Positions 17,944-25,784 of a DNA stretch of 64,000 nucleotides are shown in pieces. Each line of letters starts with the position of its first letter. The first letter of the stretch is position 1. The notes beneath the pieces are model-generated. The model was not told the origin of the DNA. It saw only the letters and a program-made list of their open reading frames with translations, and did not search any database. Both the position numbers and the translations under genes were made by a program. This DNA comes from Deltaproteobacteria bacterium (lineage in GTDB: Bacteria > Myxococcota_A > UBA9042 > DTJE01): contig JAKPTZ010000017.1 in the NCBI GenBank assembly GCA_029555025.1, positions 1-64,000 of the forward strand, read 5' to 3'.

Positions 17944-20034
17944 CTACTTGGCCGACTCATCCAACTTCTTCTGCCAAGCCGTGATGAACTTGTCGTCCAG
18001 CTTGTTTTCAGGATCGAGTTCCTTTGCCCTCTTGAGCAGGGAAATGGCGGCAGCATAGTCGCCATCCTTGCCGGCCTTCCTGGCCTTCGCACGCAGCCCC
18101 GCGGCCTGCGCGACGCCATCGTCAGGACTTGACGGCGCCGGCTCGGGCTTCGCGGCCGGAGCCCTTTCCGCCGCAGGCTCGGGCTGCTGCTGGGCGGGCT
18201 GTTCCGCCTGGGCCGCGCGACGCCCCTGCCTTGGCGGCGGGGGCACCCTGGCCTGATCCTGACGCTGTCCAGCCTGGACTACCGGGGCCGGCGCCACAGG
18301 GGCCGTTTCGGCGACCTTGCCCGCCTCGGGCTGGGCAGCCGGGGCCGGTTCGGCAGGGGCGGGTTCCGGCGGAGGCGCGGCCGGTTCGGCCGGCGCGGGA
18401 ACGGGCGCGGCGGCCTCCGCGGCGGGCGCGGGTTCCGGCGCCGGCGCCGGCGGAACGGAATCGACACGCGCGGCCGGCTGGGCGACCTGTTCAACCTGGG
18501 CGGCCTGTTCGGGCGCGACGGCCGTTGCCTTGCGCGACTTCATCCACAACACGCCGACGATTGCCGCGATGATCAGGATCAGGAGAACAAGTATCGCGAT
18601 AAGCGGCCCGGCACCTTTCCTGTCCGGCTTCTTCCTGACCGAGATGGTCTGGGAAGACGGAAGGGGCCCCTTGGAAACCTTTTCCACGCCGGGCAGCACC
18701 ACGGCGGACAGGCCTTCGTCTGTCACCGGGCGGGGCTTGCGCTCGATCTCGCGGGTTGCCTTGTGTCCCTTCTTCTTCTTGACCGAAGTCTGCTGCGCGA
18801 CAGGCTCGGACTGGGGCTTCGGGGCATCTTCGACTGGAAGATCGCCGACCGGGCGCAGAATTTCGGTCTTGGCTTCCTCGACGGCGACATCGATGTCGGC
18901 ACCGGCCGCGGCCTTCTCGACGACGGAAGCGATGAAGGACGCGTCGAACGCCTCGGTCTTCTGCATCGGTTCCTCGGCAGCCGCCTGTGCCGCCGCGGAA
19001 GGCTGCTCCTCCTGCGAGCGAATCATCTGGGCAACCGCATCCCCAAGACCCTCGAACGCCATCGTCTGGCCACCGCCGACAAGCTGTTCGGAAACCGAAG
19101 GCTGAACGAAAGGCGTTTCCTCGATGAAGCGACTGACCGGTTCGGGATAGTCGTTCCTGGGATCCTCAAGGACAAGCGACACGTCAAAGAAGGTGCTCTG
19201 CCGCAAGGCGGAAACGGCATCCATTACCTCGGCGGCGGTTGCCGGACGACCTGTCGGATCCTTCGCCAGAAGCCGGTTCAGCAACCCCTCATAGGCGTCA
19301 AGCTGGGGCAGGCCCGGCTTGACCAGGTGAAGCGGCAGCGGCTTTTCATAAACCTGGCGCTTGATGGTGGTGGAAGCCGTCGTCGATACGAACGGGGGCT
19401 TCTCGTAAACCATCTCGTACATCAGGCAACCGATCGCGTACAAATCCGAGGACGCGCTGCCCGGACGCCCCGAACAGACCTCGGGCGACATGTATTCCGC
19501 GGTTCCGTAATAGGGGCTGGTCTTCTTCATCGGGCTGTAGGCCGGCATGACCTGGCCCAGGCCGAACCCGTCAATCCTTACCTTCAGGGGTTCCCCCGAA
19601 CCGACGTTGCAGAAGATCGACGAAGACGAAAGGTTCAGATGCGCCAGACCAGCCGACGACGTCCTGTCCAGGACGGCGCAGACGGCATGCACGACATCAA
19701 GCGCCTCGGACGGGGAAATGCCGCCCCGCTCGGAGATAACCGCCTTCAGGGATGGCAGGTCGGGCTGCTCGAAAATCGCATAGACGGAGCCTTCAGGGGT
19801 CAGGCCGGCCTCGAGCAACGCGGGCACCTGGGAGAGACCGAGTTCTGCCACCTTGCGCGCGGATTCGACGATCTTCAATCCCTGGGCCTGCCCGATCCCG
19901 GAAGCTTCCTGGAACAGCAGCGCCTGGATCGCTGCGCCGTCCGAAAGGCGATGCCCGGCAATCCGGTGAACAAGGACATCTTCAATCCGCTGACCATCAA
20001 ACTCGAACCTGGTGGCGACATCATCCCCGAACAT
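17944..20034 (-). CDS. Membrane-anchored Ser/Thr pseudokinase with TPR-like tail
   Basis: 696 residues. Residues 1-280 have the Hanks kinase fold: the activation segment YYGTAEYMSPE and the SSDLYAIGCLMYEM motif are clear. The catalytic parts are gone, however. HRD reads HLNLSSSS (132-139), DFG reads GFG (156-158), and there is no glycine loop or VAIK lysine. A charged linker leads to a TM helix (about 477-497), then a long Pro/Ala/Glu segment and a TPR-like C-terminal helix pair (645-690). The N-terminus is predicted cytoplasmic and the tail periplasmic. It therefore likely acts as a scaffold or sensor rather than a phosphotransferase. It lies upstream of gyrA, with its own promoter region. 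A second, intact kinase is at 24435. Confidence 0.82.
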   Translation of the reverse strand: MFGDDVATRFEFDGQRIEDVLVHRIAGHRLSDGAAIQALLFQEASGIGQAQGLKIVESARKVAELGLSQVPALLEAGLTPEGSVYAIFEQPDLPSLKAVISERGGISPSEALDVVHAVCAVLDRTSSAGLAHLNLSSSSIFCNVGSGEPLKVRIDGFGLGQVMPAYSPMKKTSPYYGTAEYMSPEVCSGRPGSASSDLYAIGCLMYEMVYEKPPFVSTTASTTIKRQVYEKPLPLHLVKPGLPQLDAYEGLLNRLLAKDPTGRPATAAEVMDAVSALRQSTFFDVSLVLEDPRNDYPEPVSRFIEETPFVQPSVSEQLVGGGQTMAFEGLGDAVAQMIRSQEEQPSAAAQAAAEEPMQKTEAFDASFIASVVEKAAAGADIDVAVEEAKTEILRPVGDLPVEDAPKPQSEPVAQQTSVKKKKGHKATREIERKPRPVTDEGLSAVVLPGVEKVSKGPLPSSQTISVRKKPDRKGAGPLIAILVLLILIIAAIVGVLWMKSRKATAVAPEQAAQVEQVAQPAARVDSVPPAPAPEPAPAAEAAAPVPAPAEPAAPPPEPAPAEPAPAAQPEAGKVAETAPVAPAPVVQAGQRQDQARVPPPPRQGRRAAQAEQPAQQQPEPAAERAPAAKPEPAPSSPDDGVAQAAGLRAKARKAGKDGDYAAAISLLKRAKELDPENKLDDKFITAWQKKLDESAK

Positions 20035-20059
20035 ACCGATTCTCCCTGTAATCAGACGA

Positions 20060-20098
20060 CCTTATGCCGGGAGGGACAACCGTGCCGACCGCATAAGG
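20060..20098. repeat. Inverted repeat in the pseudokinase leader
   Basis: CCTTATGC (20060-20067) and GCATAAGG (20091-20098) are perfect inverted arms separated by 23 bp, between the pseudokinase start and the tRNA genes. It could be a leader stem-loop or a spaced operator. No T-run follows. Confidence 0.4.
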
Positions 20099-20175
20099 AA
20101 CGCCGACGAATCGTAACCTGTAAGGGTATGACAGCGCAACAGTTTATAACTGATGAAAGGCAATAATTTCAGGTC

Positions 20176-20252
20176 TGGTGCGCCCGGAGAGATTCGAACC
20201 CCCAACCGGCAGATCCGTAGTCTGCTGCTCTATCCAATTGAGCCACGGGCGC
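20176..20252 (-). tRNA. tRNA-Arg (ACG), CCA encoded
   Basis: The cloverleaf is complete: acceptor GCGCCCG pairs with CGGGCGC, the anticodon loop is CTACGGA and the T-loop is GGTTCGAATC. The discriminator A (20179) is followed by an encoded CCA (20178-20176). A34 is normally edited to inosine to read CGN codons. Confidence 0.95.
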
Positions 20253-20311
20253 AAAAAAGCGGTGCCAAATATAAGGCACCCTGAACAGGATTACAAGCGA
20301 ATCCTGCACGG

Positions 20312-20399
20312 CGGAGAGAGTGGGATTTGAACCCACGGTAGGCTTTTGACCTACACTCGCTTAGCAGGCGAGCGCCTTCGGCCACTCGGCCATCTCTCC
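20312..20399 (-). tRNA. tRNA-Ser (GCT)
   Basis: This class II tRNA has a long variable arm. Acceptor GGAGAGA pairs with TCTCTCC, and the anticodon loop is CTGCTAA. Discriminator G is followed by CCG, so CCA is not encoded and must be added. Confidence 0.95.
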
Positions 20400-20435
20400 A
20401 GGACAAAATGCGAAAAGGCCGGACAATCCTGCCGG

Positions 20436-20518
20436 CGGCGGAGGTAGGATTCGAACCCACGGAGGTTTCCCTCGACGGTTTTCAAGACCGCTGCCTTAGA
20501 CCACTCGGCCACTCCGCC
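20436..20518 (-). tRNA. tRNA-Ser (TGA)
   Basis: This is a class II tRNA with acceptor GGCGGAG/CTCCGCC, anticodon loop CTTGAAA and a variable-arm stem. Discriminator G is followed by CCG, so CCA is not encoded. It forms a cluster with the Ser(GCT) and Arg tRNAs. Confidence 0.95.
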
Positions 20519-20629
20519 AAATCAAAGAACCTCGAAAGGCGCGTAAGTATAGCACCGGGGCAAGCCCGAAATCAATACCGGTTTGGATGATCGGCCACGA
20601 CGGGCCTGACGCGCTGGACGGTCGGGCGT

Positions 20630-21916
20630 CTATTCACCTTCCCTGGTGATATTGGCGCCAAGCTGCCTCAGCGTCTCGTCGATTCGTTCATATCCGCGAT
20701 CTATCTGCCTGATATTGTTGATCACCGACCTTCCGCCGGCGCACAGGCTCGCGATCAGGAGGGCCATCCCCGCGCGGACGTCCGGACTTTCCAGCGTGGT
20801 CCCATACAGCCTGGATGGGCCGACGACCACCACGCGATGCGGGTCGCACAGAATTATCGACGCGCCCATGGCAATCAGCGAATCCACGAAAAACATGCGG
20901 CCTTCGAACATCTTTTCGAAAAACAGCAGGGTTCCGCGGCACTGGGTCGCGGTGACGATCGCAATGCTCATCAGGTCGGTCGGGAAGGCAGGCCAGGGGG
21001 CATCGTCAATCTGCGGAATCGCGCCGTGCAGATCGGTCTTGACCTCCGGCTCCTGGAAGCCGGGGACGAACACCTGATCCCCGGAAAACTCCATCGCTAT
21101 GCCCATCTTTTCGAAAACCAGCCGGATCTTGCGCATGTCGCACGGATTGACGCCCTTGATTGTCAGCCCGGCACCCATGATGGCGCCCAGACCGATCATC
21201 GAGCCCACGACCAGGTAGTCCGTCCCGATCGAATGGGTTGTGCCGTGCAGGCAATCGACACCGTCGATTTTCAGGTGGTTCGTTCCGATGCCCTCGATCC
21301 TCGCGCCCATCGAATTCAGCATCCGGCACAGTCCCTGGACATGGGGCTCGCAGGCGGCATTGAGTATCTCGGTATGGCCGGGCGCCAGGCAGGCCGCCAT
21401 GATGACGTTCTCGGTGCCCGTGACCGAAGCCTCGTCAAGGAACATCTCGGCGCCGTGAAGCCTGGATCCGTCAATCTGGTAATGCTCCCCGACCGAGATT
21501 TCGGCGCCCAGGGCGCCCAGCGCATCGAACAGCGTGTCCAAACGCCTTCGCCCGATTACGTCGCCGCCGGGCGGTGGAAGTTCAACCCTGCGACACCTTG
21601 CGGTCATCGGCCCCGAAAACAGAACCGACGCGCGAACCCGCCTGCACAGCTCCGGATCCAGCCTGTGCGTGCGGACTTCCTTCATCCGGACGGACAGCAC
21701 GTTGTGTTCAAGCCACCTGATCTCGCCGCCCAGGCTTTCAAGAACCTCAATCATCACCTCGACGTCCCGGAGCCTGGGCATGTTCCTCAGAACGACCTCC
21801 TGATCGGTCAGGAGACATGCGGCAAGCGCAGGAAGCGCCTCGTTCTTGTTGCCGGAAGGCGTCATCGTGCCGGAAATCCTGTTACCGCCCTCGATAATGA
21901 AACGTCCCATCTTCAA
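20630..21916 (-). CDS. murA: UDP-GlcNAc 1-carboxyvinyltransferase with Asp for catalytic Cys
   Basis: The enzyme makes the first committed step of peptidoglycan synthesis, adding enolpyruvate from PEP to UDP-GlcNAc. It has 428 residues. Lys24 (SGNKNEALP) is kept. The active-site loop reads PGGDVIGRRRLD, so the usual Cys115 is Asp119 here; such enzymes in Mycobacterium and Chlamydia are active but not alkylated by fosfomycin. The frame starts with TTG overlapping the recF stop; an ATG six bases further in (21910) is the alternative. The dnaN-recF-murA order implies one transcript. Confidence 0.94.
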   Translation of the reverse strand: MKMGRFIIEGGNRISGTMTPSGNKNEALPALAACLLTDQEVVLRNMPRLRDVEVMIEVLESLGGEIRWLEHNVLSVRMKEVRTHRLDPELCRRVRASVLFSGPMTARCRRVELPPPGGDVIGRRRLDTLFDALGALGAEISVGEHYQIDGSRLHGAEMFLDEASVTGTENVIMAACLAPGHTEILNAACEPHVQGLCRMLNSMGARIEGIGTNHLKIDGVDCLHGTTHSIGTDYLVVGSMIGLGAIMGAGLTIKGVNPCDMRKIRLVFEKMGIAMEFSGDQVFVPGFQEPEVKTDLHGAIPQIDDAPWPAFPTDLMSIAIVTATQCRGTLLFFEKMFEGRMFFVDSLIAMGASIILCDPHRVVVVGPSRLYGTTLESPDVRAGMALLIASLCAGGRSVINNIRQIDRGYERIDETLRQLGANITREGE

Positions 21917-23067
21917 TCAACCCCCGACACGGCATCCGGACCGAAACGGCCGGCAAGCGCAGGAATCACATTTGACCCGCAAAAAACACCCGGCTGGGCC
22001 ACGGCGCTCGTTATGAACGACTGACCACGGTATCCGAGCAGGAACTCAACTACCCCGGATTGGCGTCCCTGGTCAAGGTCAGCCAGCGCATCGTCAAGCA
22101 CCAGGATCGGTTCCGCGCCGCGCTCGGCCGCCAGTTCCGCGGCTTCCGCCGCCTTCCAGGCAAGCATCAGCACCTTCTTCTGGCCGCGACTGGCGTGTCC
22201 GCGCGCTCGCAGGCCCTGAAGCACGACATCGACGTCGTCCGTGTGCGGACCGACCGAAGTAAACCCGAGTTGCGCATCGGCCGACCGCCTGGACTTAAGC
22301 GCGCAGGAAAGTGCGCTGGCCGCCTTCGACATGAATTCCCGGCCGGAATCCAGGCCGCCGGCGACCGGACGGTCTTCAAGCCACCTGGACGAGTATCCGA
22401 CGCATACCCCCAGATCCGTTCCCGCCATCGAGGCCAGAGCCGCCGGCAGCCGCGCGCCGATTCGGAACATGGCGCCGAGCCTTGCCGAAACGCATTCCGC
22501 GCCGACCTGGGCCATGTTTGCCTCGACCGCGTCAAGCATGGCCGCATCCTGGCAGCCCCCGCGCAGCAGGGCGTTACGCTCGCGCACCAGCGAGGCATAC
22601 ATGGAAAACAGCGGCGTCCTTGACGGCTCGATCATTGCCGCAAACCTGTCCAGCAGCAGCCTTCGGCCCTCGGGACCGCCTTCCAGGATCGCCGGATCGT
22701 CCGGACTCAGACACGACACCGGCAGCAGGCTCATCGTTTCGCGCGCCGAACAGACCGGCGCCGAATCGAGTACCACCTTCCGCCAGCCGCGGCCGATTTC
22801 CGCCCTGACTTCGTGCCGCCCCGACCTGCCTTCCAGAACCGCGCCGATTAACGCGGACTTTCCGCCGCCACCCTCATCGCAGCGGATCAGGTCGGCTGAA
22901 CGCGATGTCCGGAACGATTTCAGCCACGAAAGGAACGCCACGGCCTCCACCAGGTTCGTCTTGCCCTGCCCGTTCGGGCCGAAGATGAAATTCACCCCGG
23001 GCCCGAATTCGACCTGGGCCGACCTGATGTTCCTGAAATCGGTCAATTCGATGGACAGGACTCTCAA
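21913..23067 (-). CDS. recF: DNA replication/repair protein RecF
   Basis: This SMC-like ATPase loads RecA at gaps with RecO and RecR. It has 384 residues. The Walker A site is GPNGQGKT, the ABC signature is SRGQKKVL and the Walker B region is LVLDDALADLD. The start is TTG, supported by AAGGAG nine bases upstream. It lies 48 bp after dnaN and overlaps murA. gyrB, the usual next gene, is absent here. Confidence 0.94.
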   Translation of the reverse strand: MRVLSIELTDFRNIRSAQVEFGPGVNFIFGPNGQGKTNLVEAVAFLSWLKSFRTSRSADLIRCDEGGGGKSALIGAVLEGRSGRHEVRAEIGRGWRKVVLDSAPVCSARETMSLLPVSCLSPDDPAILEGGPEGRRLLLDRFAAMIEPSRTPLFSMYASLVRERNALLRGGCQDAAMLDAVEANMAQVGAECVSARLGAMFRIGARLPAALASMAGTDLGVCVGYSSRWLEDRPVAGGLDSGREFMSKAASALSCALKSRRSADAQLGFTSVGPHTDDVDVVLQGLRARGHASRGQKKVLMLAWKAAEAAELAAERGAEPILVLDDALADLDQGRQSGVVEFLLGYRGQSFITSAVAQPGVFCGSNVIPALAGRFGPDAVSGVD

Positions 23068-23115
23068 GGCGATGGGCTCCTTATTCCGGCGGACTGGTCG
23101 GCCGGCGGGGCCACG

Positions 23116-24240
23116 TCACATGCGGACCGGCATGATGACCTGCCGGAGGCCGTCGTCTGAGGGACTGGTCAGCAGGGAAGCGCTGGCCTCGCCCTTGATG
23201 GAAAGGGTTACCGTCTGCTCCGTGACCGCCGAAAGGGCCTCGAGCAGGTAACGGTTGTTATACGCGATCTCAAATGCCTCGCCTTCAAAGGCGACATCCA
23301 TGCTCGTGTTCGCGTCGCCGCGTTCGGGATCCCTGGCCATGACGACCGCCTTTCCGGACTCGAAGCGAAGCCTGATGATCGGCGACTTGTTGTCGGACGA
23401 GATCGATGGCTGCGCCCACTTGACGGCGCTGACCAGTTCCTCGCGGTCCATGTCGACCGTGAAACGGAAGCCACTGGGGATAACCTTCCTGAATTCCGGA
23501 TATTCAAGCTCGATCTGGCGAACCAGAAGGTATCCGGTATCGATCGTGAACACGACCGCGTTGCGCAGGAAACCGACCTTCACGTCGCCCTCGACGCCGT
23601 CCAGGAATCTCTTCAGGTCGGCGACGCCCTTACGGTGAAGGATGGCGCTGACGCGCTCGACCGGAGCGGAAGTCTCGATGGGACGAGAAAGCCACGAAAG
23701 GCGGTGGCCGTCGGTCGCGACCGCATCCACCGTGGCGCCGGTCTCGGTCGGACTGATGCTGATGTTGATGCCGTTAAGGTTCGGACGGCCTTCATCGACC
23801 GACATGGCGAAGCCCACGCGATCCGCCATCTCCAGCAGCAGGGCGCGCGGAAGCATCACTTCAACCGTCGGCGACGGCGGAACGACTTCCGGCATGTTGT
23901 CCGGAAGGATTCCGGGAATGGTCGATGAACGCTGGCCGACACTGAGGTTGGCCCACTGGTTTTCCATGATGGAAAGGTTGACGGGGGCCTCGGGCAGCAT
24001 CCTGGCCCGGTCGGTAAGGCTTCGCGCGGTAAGGGCCATGCGCCCCGGGCTTGAAACATGGGCCGGGAACACGGTGACCAGCGTGACCTCGTACGACTGG
24101 GCGGTCAGGCGGACGGCATCGCTGCCAACCGATTCAAGAAGTATGTTCGCCATGACGCTGGCGAGATTCCTCTGTTCCGGGATGCCTTGTGCCTTTGCAA
24201 GTGCGGAAGCGAAGTCTTTTTTTGCTGCGGTAAATTCCAT
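23116..24240 (-). CDS. dnaN: DNA polymerase III beta sliding clamp
   Basis: The ring-shaped processivity factor has 374 residues in three clamp domains, with the C-terminal end VIMPVRM typical of the family. ATG 24240 (MEFTAAKKDF) fits the family start. ATG 24249 and the frame start at 24288 are alternatives, as no strong ribosome site distinguishes them. dnaA does not precede it: the next gene is a divergent Ser/Thr kinase. Confidence 0.94.
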   Translation of the reverse strand: MEFTAAKKDFASALAKAQGIPEQRNLASVMANILLESVGSDAVRLTAQSYEVTLVTVFPAHVSSPGRMALTARSLTDRARMLPEAPVNLSIMENQWANLSVGQRSSTIPGILPDNMPEVVPPSPTVEVMLPRALLLEMADRVGFAMSVDEGRPNLNGINISISPTETGATVDAVATDGHRLSWLSRPIETSAPVERVSAILHRKGVADLKRFLDGVEGDVKVGFLRNAVVFTIDTGYLLVRQIELEYPEFRKVIPSGFRFTVDMDREELVSAVKWAQPSISSDNKSPIIRLRFESGKAVVMARDPERGDANTSMDVAFEGEAFEIAYNNRYLLEALSAVTEQTVTLSIKGEASASLLTSPSDDGLRQVIMPVRM

Positions 24241-24334
24241 GCCAGCCACCATCAATGAAGAATTGCCGGGGATTATCGTAGCCACCAAGCGGCCGTCGCG
24301 TCAATCGGTATGGATGGCAAAATCAATCGTGCTC

Positions 24335-24363
24335 TTCAATTTCTTGTCGAATAGGTTTAGATT
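24335..24363 (+). promoter_or_regulatory. Predicted promoter of the Ser/Thr kinase gene
   Basis: TTCAAT (24335-24340), a 17-bp spacer and TAGATT (24358-24363). The start would be near 24370, just before the hairpin at 24376. Confidence 0.4.
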
Positions 24364-24375
24364 AATCGGGTTTTG

Positions 24376-24396
24376 CCGGGTTCGGGCTGAACCCGG
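24376..24396 (+). other. Stem-loop at the 5' end of the kinase mRNA
   Basis: CCGGGTTC and GAACCCGG form a perfect 8-bp stem with a 5-nt loop (GGGCT). It lies between the predicted transcription start and the ATG at 24435. No T-run follows, so it may stabilise or regulate the mRNA. Confidence 0.5.
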
Positions 24397-24434
24397 TGAC
24401 CCGACTCGATGCCGACCTGACATGCGGGGATTTC

Positions 24435-25763
24435 ATGGGCGACCGACAGCGATACAAGATTCTCGACAAGCTCGATGCCGGCGGAATGGCGGAAATCTAC
24501 AGGGCAAAGGCCATCACACTGGATGGCTTTGAAAAGTCGGTCGCGATCAAACGCATCCTTCCGCACCTGTGCGCCAACCCGAAATTCGTCAACATGTTCC
24601 TTGACGAAGCCAGGCTGGCGATGAAGCTGAACCACGCCAACATCGTTCAGGTCTTCGATGTCGGCCGGGCCCAGGACACCTACTTCATCGTGATGGAACT
24701 GGTCGAGGGCCGAAACCTGCGCAGGATTTTCCAGCGCCTTTCCGAGGTCGGGCAAAGATTTCCGGTTCCGGTCGCGGTGTTCCTGGTCACGGAAGCGCTG
24801 AAGGGCCTGGCGCACGCGCACGAAAGGCGCGACGGCGACGGCCACAGCCTCGGCATCGTCCATCGCGACGTCTCGCCGCCGAACCTGCTGATTTCCCACT
24901 CCGGCGAAGTCAAATTGACCGACTTCGGCCTTGCGAAGGCCATGACGCAGGTCGAACTGACAGACCCCGGGATCGTGAAGGGCAAATTTTCGTACCTGTC
25001 GCCGGAAGCCCTCGACGGACGGGCCGTCGATTACCGCGCCGATATCTTCTCGACCGGCATTATCCTGTGGGAACTGCTGGCGAACAGGCGCCTGTTCCTT
25101 GGAAAGAACGAAATCGATACCGCCAAGATGGTGGAAAAGGCCGAAGTTCCTTCCCTGACCCTGCTGAACGACCAGGTTCCCGAGGAACTGGACCAGATGG
25201 TTCGCAAGTCCCTGGCCCGCGACCCCCGCAAGCGGTACCACAGCGCCCAGGAAATGGGCGACGATCTCATGCAGTTCCTTTTCTCCCGCGGGCTGAAGGT
25301 GTCCTCGTACGACCTTTCCGAATTCCTGCGCAGCATCTTCGCGGCCGAGGAAGTGGCGGAAGAGGCCATCACGCAGGAAAGGATCAACGCGCTGATTTCG
25401 GAAGAAATCCTTTCGCTCTCCATGATGCGCTTCTCAGGTCGCGCGCTTCCGGTTGACGGAGCCAACCCCATCAGGCTCGAGGAGCTTACCAGGCTCGAGG
25501 AAGGCCGCATCTCCTCAAGCGACCTGAAAGGGATTGCTCCGGACGGCCTTGAGGGCGGCAGGACAAGGACGCAGGGGATTGCCCTTGTCGATATGCTGGA
25601 AGGCAGGGAGACCGTCCCGATGCAGGCGGTCAACACACCGGCGCGCCGTGGCGGAATGCCGGTCGGGGCGAAGATTGCAATCGGCATTGCCCTGGCTGGG
25701 GCCACCGGCGTCGGCGCATGGTTCCTCTGGCAGAATTTCCTGGGCTCGCTGCTCGGTTTTTGA
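24435..25763 (+). CDS. Hanks-type Ser/Thr protein kinase
   Basis: 442 residues with a complete kinase domain: glycine loop LDAGGMAEIY, VAIKR lysine, catalytic HRDVSPPN, DFGLA and SYLSPE. The HRDVSPxN form is common in myxobacterial kinases. A charged 120-residue linker leads to one C-terminal TM helix (about 415-435) with almost nothing outside. ATG 24435 is preferred, since GCGGGGA precedes it. The frame opens earlier at GTG 24396, but that lies within the hairpin. Its substrates are unknown. dxr follows after 21 bp. Confidence 0.9.
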   Translation: MGDRQRYKILDKLDAGGMAEIYRAKAITLDGFEKSVAIKRILPHLCANPKFVNMFLDEARLAMKLNHANIVQVFDVGRAQDTYFIVMELVEGRNLRRIFQRLSEVGQRFPVPVAVFLVTEALKGLAHAHERRDGDGHSLGIVHRDVSPPNLLISHSGEVKLTDFGLAKAMTQVELTDPGIVKGKFSYLSPEALDGRAVDYRADIFSTGIILWELLANRRLFLGKNEIDTAKMVEKAEVPSLTLLNDQVPEELDQMVRKSLARDPRKRYHSAQEMGDDLMQFLFSRGLKVSSYDLSEFLRSIFAAEEVAEEAITQERINALISEEILSLSMMRFSGRALPVDGANPIRLEELTRLEEGRISSSDLKGIAPDGLEGGRTRTQGIALVDMLEGRETVPMQAVNTPARRGGMPVGAKIAIGIALAGATGVGAWFLWQNFLGSLLGF

Positions 25764-25784
25764 AGTCTTACGCGGATCCATCAC

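Noticed and set aside
18763-20166. 467-codon open frame opposite the pseudokinase gene
   Set aside because: The minus-strand frame shows clear kinase-fold, TM and tail features; the plus frame shows none.
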